Shown here: positions 1-9,757 of the stretch, in pieces | Position numbering within the stretch: position 1 is the first letter of the stretch | Layout: the number at the start of each line of letters is the position of its first letter | From: Nageia nagi | Lineage: Eukaryota; Pinophyta | Reading direction: 5' to 3' | DNA: 64,000 nucleotides | Assembly (NCBI GenBank): GCA_050084985.1 | Contig: JBITNC010000001.1 | Span: forward strand, 61,752,001-61,816,000 | The notes under the pieces: generated by a model | Seen by the model: the letters and a program-made list of their open reading frames with translations, nothing else | What the model was told of the DNA's origin: nothing | Database searches by the model: none | Translations under genes and position numbers: made by a program

Positions 1-780
1 TAAAATATTTTAGGTTTATTTACCCTCCATTAAAAATTCAAGGAAGCATTAAGTTTTTAGGATGTCATTGAGGTAACTAAGGGAGAAGAAAAAATAGATA
101 TAGCACCACTAAGAGAGGTACATCCTAACACTCAAAGGGAATAGGTATAGGTTTATCCTCAAAGGAAAGTAGTTGCACTTGATGAAGATAAGGTATCACA
201 ATATTACCCATAATTAAAGAAAGATCATCCTTCTCCAAGAATCATTTCATATGTGTGGGAAATGGAATGTCACTTAGTTCCACACTACAATTCTAAAAGG
301 ATAAAATAAGTGAAAATGGGAGAGGAAGTTTTTATTCATAATGGAGCTACATAAAGCTTCATTGATGAAGGGTTTATTGTCAAAAAAGCTTTCCAATAAA
401 AATGGTAAAGGCATTCTATGTCTCTAATACCAATGGGAATTATACCTTGTGTGATCATTCAGTAAGACTTAGTATTAGGATGGGAAACTATGAACTTAAG
501 GATGATTTTTTATGTTTTTCCTAATGATAATTTGCAAGTGATAACACTTGGAGTTCAATGAACATATCCCTTACATGATTTTGAGACTAATTTTTAGAAC
601 ATCATCATTAAAAATATTTAGCTAGGATATGGAAAATAATTGATTATTCCAACAAAGATTGAAGATTCTTGGATAGACCAAGAAAATGTTATTGTAGTAG
701 TGGATTTTTCAAATTGCTTGAGGGCATTTTTCCCATTTTGCCTTTGATAAATGTGAACATTAATTTAAGAGTGTTTTAAC
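1..780 (+). pseudogene. Retropepsin (aspartic protease) remnant of a Ty3/gypsy element
   Basis: Piecewise plus-strand translation recovers the landmarks of a plant Ty3 protease (RVP family). A degenerate catalytic segment reads HNGAT, then a TAA stop, then SFIDEGFIVKKA (about 338-394). The later strand motif MGNYELKDDF lies at 480-509, and VITLGVQ followed by TGA at 538-561. In intact relatives the first motif is D-G-A-(S/T)-x-N-F-I and the last is VVLGVQWL, so the aspartate is lost and the Trp codon has become a stop. The frame changes several times. No gag is recognisable in 1-330 and no RT follows, so this is an isolated fragment older than the other insertions. It differs from the proteases of elements A, B, D and F in the window. 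Confidence 0.6.
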
Positions 781-2690
781 CTATTTTTGTATAATTTAGC
801 TAAACTGATATAAATTTGACTCAAAGACTTAATAAAGCTCTAATTATGAAATAAATGATCCTTTTATTTATTTATTTTCCAAAATGCTAATAAATGTTGT
901 ATTTATGATACCATGGAAACTATAATTTTAAATGTAATATTAGTCTCATTAAATAAGGCAATGCATGTTTTAGCCTAAATGATTATAATATTGGCATTAA
1001 ATATATCTCTAGTCATTAGTGCTTCCCTCTTCAAGTTAGAAGATCCCCTTAGGTGATTGCACTAATTACAAGGATATTTGGAGCTCCAAAGATAGACCTA
1101 GTACTTCAAACTAGGCATTGGCAATCTTGAGGAAAGTAAATGGCCCTAAAGCATGGACATTGGGCATGGGAGTATACCGAGACCCCACTTTAACCTTCCT
1201 AGGCACATGGATCGATGGTATTGATCACAAGACACTCCATTATCACCCCTCTTGGACAATGGATTTCCTAGCCCTTAGATGCAATTTTACTTATCTCAAG
1301 ATTCTCTTTCTTATATATTGCATATATGAGCACATGGATCACATCTCTCCACCAACAGATGATCCAAATGTAAGATTAGAAGATGAACACCCTCACCTAT
1401 AAAATAACTCATATTCATTATATGATATATTAAATTTGATTATGAACCCTTTATTTAGGATTGAGTGATGAATCTATCTTAATCACTTGTGGGGTGATAT
1501 GCATTTGAGGTATTGAAGGGAGAGGAGGATACCTTCAAACTTACTTTATCTATATTGAGAGGAATGTTGATGGTTCCATCATAGCTACTATAGAGGAGAT
1601 CTAGTCTTGCCTTATTGCTTTTGGGATTGGTGAGGACTTGGAACCATCCAAAATAACCCTATAGGAGATAGTATTAGTATGAACTTTGTAATTACATTTT
1701 ATCTTTGATTATCAATACAATTACTTTTTATTGTTGAAATATTACTATTTGTCTCCCTAGGCTTGGATGTTGTATTTGGAAGCATTGTTTCATTATCAAA
1801 TTGCTATTTATCCTTATTAGTTGCAACATTTGATTTAGAGTGTTATTTTCATTCTTTAATTCCTATTTTGGCTCTCTAACTAATACATCAGGTTTATGGA
1901 GGTATTATGGCATTATTAACTTATCATTTTTCTCCCTTATTAATTTGTTCGAATATTGGAGGTATTTGCATGTTTGATTTAATATTCTACTCAATATATT
2001 CAGATGTTGGGTTTATTTATGATTTTCATATTAATATTGCTAAAATTATCATTTCCATTAAGTCATTAGATATTTGGTATATTTTTGAGCTTTTTTGGAG
2101 CATTTTAGAATATAGAAACCAAGTATCCCTCTCCCAGGGCATGTTTGAGGAGTGAGCCTAGGAATAGCTCATCACATGATGATCATTATTGAATTTTCTT
2201 TTTGAAAGTTGGAATTAATGTTATTAGTTGTGTTCATGCTAGGAAGCCATTGATTTAATGGGTCAATCATTTTTGAAAAACTAATTCTCTTAGAAAAATG
2301 TTCCATCATCAAATCCATCTTATCTACTATTTCATCTAGTGGGTGTTCTTTTTTTATCTTCTACACCTTCTTGATTCTACTAATCTAGTTATTATGCTTA
2401 CTTCTCTTGAGATAACATCTCTAATATCATTGTATTCTTATTCTCAACACTAGGTTCCACAATATGTGTCCTTCATTAAATTCATAATTTCCCTCTTTTT
2501 TATATCATTTTTGATAATAAGGGTAAATTATATTATCAAAATGTAGGGTTTTAATCTAGATCTCAAAAAATTAGTCATAAAATTAGTTTCTATGTCTAAA
2601 AATTGCTACCTAGCTATACCTAGTGCTAGCAAAAATGATAATGAGCAATATCTAAAATGCAGCTGAGACTTGGACAGATTACATTCAAAA
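781..2690. other. AT-rich stretch without recognisable genes
   Basis: This 1.9 kb is AT-rich with stops in all frames. The longest open frame is 1118-1402 (+, 94 codons, starting MAILRKVNGPKAW). It has no motif I recognise, no relative elsewhere in the window and no clear promoter, so I treat it as chance or as a degraded repeat. A second short hydrophobic frame (1907-2155, +) is rich in Ile, Phe and Tyr, as expected of random AT-rich DNA. The stretch is probably old, unrecognisable transposon sequence, but I cannot show that. Confidence 0.4.
2179..2282 (+). repeat. Direct repeat, copy 1 (about 100 bp, diverged)
   Basis: This segment matches 3113-3212 in the same orientation. Shared blocks include TGATCATTAT, TTGATTTAATGG and the stretch around TCAATCATTT/TTAATCATTT followed by GAAAAA. 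Spacing is about 930 bp. The copies differ at many positions, so the duplication is old. Confidence 0.6.
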
Positions 2691-3600
2691 ATATTATTAA
2701 ATAACTACAAACTATAACATCATAACTTTACTATAGAACTATTTTTCATAGGTCTTCTTCAACCCTTTCTCTATAGGGATTGCTTTCTTCTACATCTTCC
2801 TTACTTTTACTCTAGTTTGGACCTTTAATTGAATAATTAAGGAATATGATTAAGGGATAGGTCGATTTACTAGAATCTAGGCTAGGTGTTTGATGTTTAG
2901 AGACTTTGGAGCTTTCTCCTTCCTTATCAATCTATAAATCTCCTCATCGGCCCTCTTCTTAGACAATACATCTTCATTTTTTAGCTAAGTTTCACCTACA
3001 GTCTTACTAGGCTTAGGTTGAACCTAAATGGGGAAGGGGTATCTTGAGGAATTCCTTTGAGCTGAACTACTTGAGGAAAAATTATGAGTTTTTTATATCA
3101 TTTTTTTATTAGTGATCATTATGAGATTTTCTTTTTTAGAGTTGGCATTAATTTTATTGGTGGCATTCATACTAGAAACATTGATTTAATGGATTAATCA
3201 TTTGTGAAAAAACTATATATTTCCTCTAGGAAGAATCAAAATTTTTATTGATAAGGGATCATAATCATTGCATTAAGGAGCATAATCATCACATTAGGGA
3301 TTTTATTTTTTGAAATCGATAAAGGGATGATGCCTCATGCCATATTATCCTTTGAAAAAAAAATTTAGGGTCACTTTCAAGTGCTTTAATCATATATAAC
3401 CTTTCTTCTATTGGATCCTCTTAAAAAATAGTGATAATTTTATGCTTCTCATTATTAATAAATTCTTTAAGGACTTCCTTATTTTCTATTATGAAATGCA
3501 TAAGACTAGTCTTGGTTGATTGGGAAGAATCTACCATCTTTTGATTTCTTAGACTTTGAAATTCCTTTTCTTAGGATTCTCCATTAATCTAAACCTCTCT
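2690..3600 (-). pseudogene. Decayed minus-strand coding remnant, unknown, probably retroelement accessory or gag-like
   Basis: Minus-strand translation gives two runs with clear coding character. Around 3380-3580 is a stretch including KTSLMHFIIENKEVLKEF, and around 2890-3020 one including DVLSKKRADEEIYRLIRK. Both are rich in Lys and Glu and are interrupted mainly by TAG and TAA codons. The charged, helical composition resembles the coiled-coil accessory or gag-leader regions of elements B, D and E in this window, but I could not align it to any of them. It lies just left of the candidate 3' LTR of L0, so it belongs to older DNA at the locus. No function can be assigned. Confidence 0.3.
3113..3212 (+). 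repeat. Direct repeat, copy 2 (about 100 bp, diverged)
   Basis: Partner of 2179-2282. It overlaps the minus-strand coding remnant, so the duplication may reflect an internal repeat of an old element. Confidence 0.55.
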
Positions 3601-3825
3601 ATCTAACAAATACCTTTGTGAGTGATCTATAAATATTAGTACGCTATGCTACACATGAGAGAATCACATATAGATAAACTTAAGACTAAAATTTTAGCAA
3701 AATTTGTTATCAAAAAAGGATCGATTAGGGTCTATTAAGGACTACTTATGATCTATTATACTTAGAAATGGATTGCTAGTGGTCCTCTTCTTGAGGAATT
3801 TTATTCTCAAATTTGAAATGCAAGT

Positions 3826-5171
3826 TGTAAATATTGAAACAAGATGGAAAATAAAATTTAAATGACAAAACATTCCATGCACACACATGAACATGAATAT
3901 TTATATTGGTTCCCCTCGATGTGAAAGTATATTCAATCTTAATGAGATTTTTTCTTTTATTATTGAATTAAGGATGAAGCTATAATCATAATAGATTGAT
4001 GTTATGCCTCTTTTGGAAACTCTTGTATGTTCTTTAGATCTAATGGTATTCCTCTCTCCTCTCTTGGTCAACAAAAAATTCCATAGAGTCCTTTAATACT
4101 TCTCAACACTTCCTCTAAGTGACTCAAGAATAAGTGTGGCATCTAATCTTATCATTCATGATCCTTGCTCTATTCTCCAAAAATACTTTAGTTGAAATAG
4201 TTACAAGCTTCTTCACATGTGATGATTAAGGAACTCTCTAGGACATCCACTATCTCCCTCTAAGAGTATAATGAGCATATGGTATTATTTTTCATATCCA
4301 TTACAAGCATATACTAGAACTCATGCTATATCACCATAATATAAAACATGTGATCACACATTGGTGCTCCCACTACAAATATATATGATCAATCCAATAC
4401 ATGAAAAATATAGAAAAAAATAGCATAGAATAACTATTATTATTCATTCTACATAAATATGCTATTTATGGTCTATTCTAGTCCACATGTGGTAGTGGCC
4501 ATCCACATTAGTGATTAATCTTCTTCTAACTTACCACTTTAACTTATTTCTTATAAGGAAGTCTCCTGAATTCTAGTAGCTAAATAATAACTTGTAATGA
4601 AACAAGGTACTATTACACTATGGAGTACTCACTAAGATATTTTGAGGATAGATGGGTATTTATTGACCAAGATCAGATTCTTGTCTTCATTGTATTTGAG
4701 ATGTTATGCTTTGTATCAGTTCATAACTCAAATATAAGGCTATGGAGATCAAGGATCATAATGTGAATGTTGTGTGAATATTTCTTATGCACAAAGTTGG
4801 AACCATTATAATGAAAAGAAATAGTGATGAAATCAATCAATATGAAAATATTACAAAGAGTAGATAACAAATACTCAAATAGTTGTTTTTACAAAACACT
4901 ATTATTGTTTAGATATTGGAATTCTCATGAGTAAACCTATCTAATATCAAATTATCTAATATGGAATCCTCTACCTTGGATCTTCTTTTGTAGTACAACA
5001 TCTTGGATCCTTATGCTTCTTGATATCTATATTATTATATAAATTATAGTGTTTTTCTTGGTATTAACACTAATTAAATTTATTATTATATTCTTTTTTT
5101 TTAGTTTTAATACCTTTACATACCTAAAATATGATTTATATTAAAATAGAAATCACATTTAGGTGGCTACA
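3826..5171 (-). repeat. Candidate 3' LTR of element L0
   Basis: The right boundary is the better supported one. The sequence AGGTGGCTACA ends at 5171 and is followed by the pyrimidine run TTTTTCCCCTCC. This closely matches the inner edge of the 3' LTR of element D (AGGTGTCTACA then TTTTGCCCC at 38128-38147). On the minus strand it reads as a polypurine tract followed by TGTAGCC. The left boundary is placed at TGTAAATATTG (3826), which resembles the start of the D LTR. Integrase C-terminal sequence of L0 lies to the right (15190 and up), which is what a 3' LTR of a minus-strand element predicts. No partner LTR lies in the window, so the call rests on the boundary motifs. Confidence 0.5.
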
Positions 5172-5687
5172 TTTTTCCCCTCCTTGGAGTTGTAATGGAA
5201 AGAAGAAAAATTACATATCCAAATAAGTAGAGAACATAAAGAAATTTTTGAAATCATTTTGTTAGTATGAACCTTTAGTGAAGGTCCTTCCTTACCCCTT
5301 TTGTCTTTATTTCCCTATGAAAACTCCATGGATGGGGTTATAAAGAAAACATAGTATGAGAAAGTGGCATCCTTGCCTCATGAGATGAGCAAGAATGGAA
5401 ATGGTGACTCCTTAATTTCTAATACTAGGGATCTCATTATTAGCATGGATCCTCTTAGTACTGAAGAGGGATGTTCATGCTATTAAGGTACTTTTGGAGG
5501 AGAAATGAAGAGCATCAAAAGTATGGATGTAGGGTTCTGATGGAATGGATGCCATGTGTTTTATAGATCCTTCTACTAATCTCCTTCCTTAGGCCTAAGA
5601 TGTCAACCTACAAACTTTCACTTAGATAGTGACCATTTTTGAGTGTTAGTATCTACAAAGGTAGTGACCAATATCAATCATTGGTAT
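5172..5687 (-). other. 3' untranslated interior of L0, with polypurine tract at 5172-5183
   Basis: Between the candidate LTR and the insertion site of E there is no convincing ORF. On the minus strand 5183-5172 reads GGAGGGGAAAAA, a plausible polypurine tract abutting the LTR. The last five bases, GGTAT (5683-5687), are the left TSD of element E, and the interior resumes at 14861. A short plus-strand run near 5300-5560 looks faintly coding but has no recognisable motif. Confidence 0.4.
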
Positions 5688-5812
5688 TGTTGATTGAGAT
5701 TGTGTAATATGTGCGCCTGGAACAATCTTAACCAAAGTAGTTCACGAACAGACTGTAGGACGCAGCCTGATCTCCGGAGAAGGCCGGTTCCTTATCCATT
5801 GGGTATAGAAAA

Positions 5813-6003
5813 AGTAACTGGAAAGAGATAAAAGAACAGAGTGCGAGAGATTAAAGCAAAAGAGTAAGGGTAACAAGAGAGGAAATAAAAAGGACAGGGT
5901 GCGAGGAATGTAAGCAAAAGGATGAGAGTAACAGGAAAGGGATAAAAGGATAGAGTAACAGGAAAGGGATAAAAGGATAGGGTAACGAGAGAGAAAGCAA
6001 AGG
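5813..6003 (-). repeat. 26-bp minisatellite in the R/U5 part of the E LTR
   Basis: The plus strand shows tandem units of the form GTAACAGGAAAGGGATAAAA plus GGATAG. The clearest pair is at about 5929-5984, with more diverged units on the left. The transcript strand is strongly pyrimidine-rich. The identical array is at 13151-13341 in the 5' LTR. Single or double copies of the same motif occur in the B-family LTRs (about 21835-21857, 57049-57080 and 62556-62610), so E expanded a motif already present in its lineage. Confidence 0.8.
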
Positions 6004-6335
6004 GGTAGATCACTAGTTCAGCGCAGGCTTTCGCAGTATGCGAAACCTTGGCCTGAATCTAGTGTCGCAGCCACAGAACAAGTCCTCACTCTCTGAATAG
6101 ATCCCCAGCTTCTACTCTACCATGTAGCAGACACAGTTATACTAGCAACCCGCAACTATTACTCAGGAAACAAGCTAAGCTGCCACAATGTAACCAAATT
6201 AAGAATAACAATTACGAGTGCTAGACAAGAAAGGTCAAGATGGTTTCATAGTACCGGACTGAAGCTACAGGTCTTCGAGAACAAATGAAAAGGGCAATAC
6301 TAGGCTTCCGACCCTAGTTTCTCTTTATTTTCATA

Positions 6336-6343
6336 TATTTATA
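6336..6343 (-). promoter_or_regulatory. TATA box in the E 3' LTR
   Basis: The minus strand reads CAGTATAAATATATG here, with core TATAAATA. It lies about 300 bp downstream of the enhancer-like U3 repeats and upstream of the pyrimidine-rich minisatellite. The functional copy for genomic RNA would be the identical site at 13674-13681. Confidence 0.65.
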
Positions 6344-6640
6344 CTGTATTAACAACAGTTACAAGGTTACAGAACGGAAACGTTTACAAAAACGGCCGCA
6401 AGATTCCGGCCTTCTTGAACTGCTATCAACTACATATGACACTTGGCCGACTGTTACAAAATTGGGCAGATTGCTGATGATTCGATTCCCTTGATGATGG
6501 CGCTCTGGAATTTTGCAGACTTCTCTCTTTCTCTCCCGGGATGTTCAATTCTCCGACTCTGACTCTTTGATCTTTCGTTGCGGGCCTGTTTTCCTCTTGA
6601 CGTGGTCTTAATTCCAAATGTTAATCTTTTCCCCTTCACC

Positions 6641-7318
6641 TGACGTCAGCTTCAAGTCTCCGGAATTCTTCATTCCATTGGCTCCGGACACTAAGTCACT
6701 CCTTGATGATGTCATCCATTCCGGGCTCCGGTTTGCTTTATGATTGTAAACTTTATATCTCCTTGTGACATCACCTTTGAATCTCCGGAATTTCTCGCTC
6801 GCTGGTTCCGGATACTAATCTTCTTTTGCTGATGTCATCTGTTCCGGGCTTCGGTTTCCCTTCCGGATGTAGACTTTGCCTTTCCATGTGACGTCATTTT
6901 TGGACCTCCGGAACGCTTCACCTTCCGGATAAGACGGTGTAGACTTCATTGCTTCCGGAGTCTGATTTCCTGCAAGATATGAACACTGTTCTACCTGTGA
7001 CATAGCCTTCATATGTCCGGAATGCTCCATGCACAGATTCCGGGCCTTCTAGTTACCTTTGATGACTCGTCATCTCCGGACTCCGGTTCCATCAAAATGC
7101 GAACGTCGTTTCACCTGTGACGTCATCTTTCTTTCCTCCGGAATGTTTTCCTTTATGGCTCCGGATACTAAGTCACTACTTGCTGGCGTCATCTCCTCCG
7201 GACTCCGGAGTCCTTTGCAATTGTGAACCTCGTCCATCCTTGCTGATGTCACCTTCTTATTTTTCCGGAATGCTTTACCCGAAGGCTCCGGATACGAAGT
7301 TACTCCTTGCAGACGTCA
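6641..7318 (-). promoter_or_regulatory. U3 tandem repeats (about 120 bp) carrying TGAYRTCA sites
   Basis: A CCGGAA block recurs at about 6659, 6782, 6907, 7015, 7137, 7262 and 7384, giving seven degenerate units of 108-125 bp. Most units contain a palindromic or near-palindromic TGACGTCA-type octamer: 6641-6648, 6707-6714, 6766-6773, 6830-6837, 6889-6896, 7118-7125, 7184-7191 (TGGCGTCA), 7244-7251 and 7311-7318 (AGACGTCA). TGACG/TGACGTCA is the known core for plant TGA-type bZIP factors. The array sits upstream of the TATA box on the element strand, as an enhancer would. An identical array lies at 13979-14656. Confidence 0.75.
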
Positions 7319-7611
7319 TCTTGTTCCGGAATTCGGTCTTCGCCAAAATATGACTATCTTTTCTCCGCGACCTCTTCTTTTCATTCCGGAGGGCTTTATT
7401 CACTGACTCCGGCCGTTTATTTATTCCGGAATGGCTCCGGGGACATTTAGGTGAACTTAGGATAATAATTAGAATACCCCGGACCCTATTTCAAGAATTT
7501 CAATGTAGGAATCTACATTGTGGCGACTTCTGAGGGAAAATTTCGCCTTTATGGAAGAGGAATTTAGAACCCATTCTGTTATTTACATGAATCAAAGAAT
7601 TGTGCATTCCT

Positions 7612-8997
7612 TTAGCTCTGCAGATTCAGGATCTGCTGGATTTTATTCCAATTCGCCGGGATCCCGGAAAAATCCTTCAGCCTTGCTTGCGCTAAGGCCG
7701 TATGATTCAGCACCTCATATGATCTATGGGCATGTCTTCTCAGCAATTGCTGTATGCACAAGCCGCCATTAACCAAAGAATCAAAGAATTTCACAAAATT
7801 TGTCTCATCGAAGGACACCAGGAGTGTATCAACATCATCCGTATTCTGAATCTTATTCTGCAGACTACTCAAAAAATCAGCCTCTGTGACGAGTGTGCCG
7901 TCGCTTCTCCATAACTCTGGGATTCCGGACGCGTTCAACCCTTGAATTTCTGCTTTTAAGGTCTCCATCTCTTGCGTCCGGCGCAGGACATTATTCCGAA
8001 CCTCCTGACAAACCCATTTACCCCTCCCTGGGTAATCAATCGCCGACATAAGCTCCACTCGGTCACCAATGTTATAGGACTGCAATTCCTCATTTGAGAG
8101 GCTGTTTAGTTTTTTATTTGCCTGTTTAGCCTGTTCTGAGATGGGGTTTAGAATACTCTCGCATCTCATAACTTCGGCTTCGAGCCTTTTTAGCTCTGAC
8201 AAGCATAGCTCCGCGTAATCTCTCAGATGGATCAAGTCCTTTATCTCCTGCTCCTTCAACTCCCAAAATTTTTCTTTGGTTCCCAACAGAAAAGATCTGT
8301 CGACCTTCTTGGCATCCAGCTTCGCTTGGAGCTCCGCCAGGTTGGCACTCAGGTTGCTGATTTCTGCTGCCTTGGCATTTATTTCCACCTCCTTTTGCGC
8401 GATGATAGCCTCCTTTTGGATGAGCATATCCGCTGTAGGGGCCGCCACTAAACTCGTCTGCAAAATTGTTATGGTGTTTTCCGCCGCTTTCAGCTTTATT
8501 TTATTGTTTTCTAATTGCAGCTTCGTGGCCTCGTGGGCCTTTTGTAGCTTGTGGTACCTGACCTCTAATTTGGTGAGTTCAGTTATATTAAGGTCCACAG
8601 CTGTTTGCAGGAGCTCATTCTTGTCGCTCCGTGAGATGCTGTGGGTATCTATTTTGACCCGCGTATTCATCGATGACAGATCGCCCTGCCCCTCTTGTGG
8701 TTCTTGAGCGATGGCCATTTCTAGCACCTTACTCTTTGGGTCCATGGAGGTCCGGAACCTCACCGAGTTTTCCGGCATTGGGAGTTTTCCCATCTGCCTC
8801 TGCATCCATGCATCTTGTCCTTGCTTCATTTGCTGATATTGTTGCATGATGCCCTCCACGGATACCTGCTGCCCGGAAATCATAATAAAGGGAGATTTTG
8901 AGCTCAACTCCTGAGTTGTAGCAGCAACAATCTGTTGGGCCGGCGTGAAGGGACTAGCTTGGCTGGCCCCTGAAGTACTGATTCCGGGAGGATCCAC
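7612..8997 (-). CDS. E accessory region, part 4: Pro/Ser-rich linker, coiled coil and conserved C-terminal domain
   Basis: An open frame of 461 codons whose stop (7612) lies 94 bp before the 3' LTR. The same frame stays open upstream to about 9305, through a Pro/Ser/Thr-rich linker, so the ATG at 8997 is unlikely to be the true start. Residues of about 130-310 are a long heptad-like coiled coil rich in Lys, Glu, Leu and Ala. The last 150 residues look globular (PGRGKWVCQE, then PELWRSDGTL). The PELW segment and the residues after it align loosely with the end of the accessory region of element B (PKLWEEQD, about 54870). It is reached from the previous frame by a +1 shift near 9306-9325. The function is unknown. 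It could be a structural or targeting protein; nothing suggests an enzyme. Confidence 0.65.
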   Translation of the reverse strand: MDPPGISTSGASQASPFTPAQQIVAATTQELSSKSPFIMISGQQVSVEGIMQQYQQMKQGQDAWMQRQMGKLPMPENSVRFRTSMDPKSKVLEMAIAQEPQEGQGDLSSMNTRVKIDTHSISRSDKNELLQTAVDLNITELTKLEVRYHKLQKAHEATKLQLENNKIKLKAAENTITILQTSLVAAPTADMLIQKEAIIAQKEVEINAKAAEISNLSANLAELQAKLDAKKVDRSFLLGTKEKFWELKEQEIKDLIHLRDYAELCLSELKRLEAEVMRCESILNPISEQAKQANKKLNSLSNEELQSYNIGDRVELMSAIDYPGRGKWVCQEVRNNVLRRTQEMETLKAEIQGLNASGIPELWRSDGTLVTEADFLSSLQNKIQNTDDVDTLLVSFDETNFVKFFDSLVNGGLCIQQLLRRHAHRSYEVLNHTALAQARLKDFSGIPANWNKIQQILNLQS

Positions 8998-9304
8998 CGC
9001 GGGAAGTGTTGAAATAGAGAAGGGAGCGGATGATGGAGGTGGAGAGGATGGGGGCGATGAAGGTATTGTGATGATGCTTGTGAGGGGAGGAATTTGTAAA
9101 GTGGGAAGAATGGGGCTCTGCCGTTGGGTGGATGGTGATGAAATGAGAAATGGTGTGGGTACAGCTGGAATAGCTGCAGGAATTGGGGGAAGGGTGATGG
9201 AAACAGAAATGGGAACGGTATGCGTCGGCAGAGCAGAAGAAAGAGAAAGAGGGGAAGAAGGAGTAGGAAGCGTACCTGAGGGCGTCGGGCTCCTCCTTCT
9301 CCTT

Positions 9305-9757
9305 TTAGGTGGTGGCGGGTGGTGGTGCCTTCTCCATCTGCACTTTCCTTTTGGCCATGTAGACTCTTTCCGGCCTCTTAGTCACCTTCTCTGTAGAAAT
9401 CTCCCTGATTTCTTCTTCGTGTTGCTTTTCCCGGGCTGGTGCTTGAGACATAGCATGCCCCTGCTCTTCACTGTCATCAGAGTCTTCACCCGTAGGGACT
9501 TCTGTGGGGTGTTCCAATGCCCACATCTCCTCGAATTTGTCATCTAGATCAGTTTCAAGAGGAGCGTTCCTATTCCCAGACTCGATCCTGTACTGGGTGA
9601 AGGCGGCTATCTTCTCCTCGCTCCATCTCTCATCCCTTAATGTTTTCAGGGCCTTTTTTGAGATGGAGTCGGTTCTTGGGTCAAAATTTGCCCTTTTGTT
9701 GTAGAAACTCAGCCACGGCGGTAAGAAATCCTGAGTTATTGCGACGGTGGGCATCAC
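9305..9757 (-). CDS. E accessory region, part 3
   Basis: A frame of about 150 codons beginning near the ATG at 9754. That ATG overlaps the TGA ending the previous frame (TGATG, 9756-9752). The frame is also open upstream of that ATG, with coding-like sequence (including ELLKWRNPEQEDK), so a one-base lesion near 9795-9812 is more likely than genuine reinitiation. The first 60 residues look folded and basic. The rest is acidic and then basic (EDSDDSEEQ, TKRPERVYMAKRK), resembling a disordered or nuclear-localisation-type linker. The frame ends at 9305 in a CCACCACC-rich stretch where the next frame takes over. Confidence 0.6.
   Translation of the reverse strand: MMPTVAITQDFLPPWLSFYNKRANFDPRTDSISKKALKTLRDERWSEEKIAAFTQYRIESGNRNAPLETDLDDKFEEMWALEHPTEVPTGEDSDDSEEQGHAMSQAPAREKQHEEEIREISTEKVTKRPERVYMAKRKVQMEKAPPPATT

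Larger units (their letters stand above)
5688..7517 (-). repeat. 3' LTR of element E
   Basis: On the element's strand it begins TGTAGATTCC at 7517 and ends CAACA at 5688, giving TG...CA termini. Against the 5' LTR I found two differences: the terminal dinucleotide (5689 G versus 13027 A on the plus strand) and 6101 A versus 13439 C. U3 (7517 to about 6345) holds a tandem repeat array, then a TATA box. The downstream R/U5 part holds a 26-bp minisatellite. No typical polypurine tract abuts the LTR on the interior side; that sequence reads CAGAAGTCGCCACAA. Confidence 0.93.

Noticed and set aside
1118-1402. 94-codon plus-strand ORF near the left end
   Set aside because: No motif, no homologue in the window and no promoter context; cannot be separated from chance.
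5792-6013. Minus-strand ORF with repeated Phe-Tyr-Pro words in the E LTR
   Set aside because: It is the translation of the 26-bp minisatellite, present identically in both LTRs, with no evidence of coding.
6659-7400. Regular CCGGA-containing units resembling a CRISPR-like array
   Set aside because: Units are degenerate, about 120 bp long, inside an LTR and duplicated with it; they are U3 enhancer-type repeats in a plant genome.
8276-8707. Plus-strand 143-codon ORF inside element E
   Set aside because: It is the reverse-strand shadow of the coiled-coil frame of the accessory region, which has better composition, is continuous with upstream coding frames and has a homologue in B.
8945-9547. 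Plus-strand 200-codon Gly/Val/Glu-rich ORF
   Set aside because: It is antisense to the Pro/Ser-rich linker of the E accessory region; the Gly-rich composition is the complement of Pro codons.
9752-9757. TGATG stop-start overlap as a genuine reinitiation site
   Set aside because: The downstream frame is also open and coding-like upstream of the ATG, so a one-base frame lesion is the simpler explanation.
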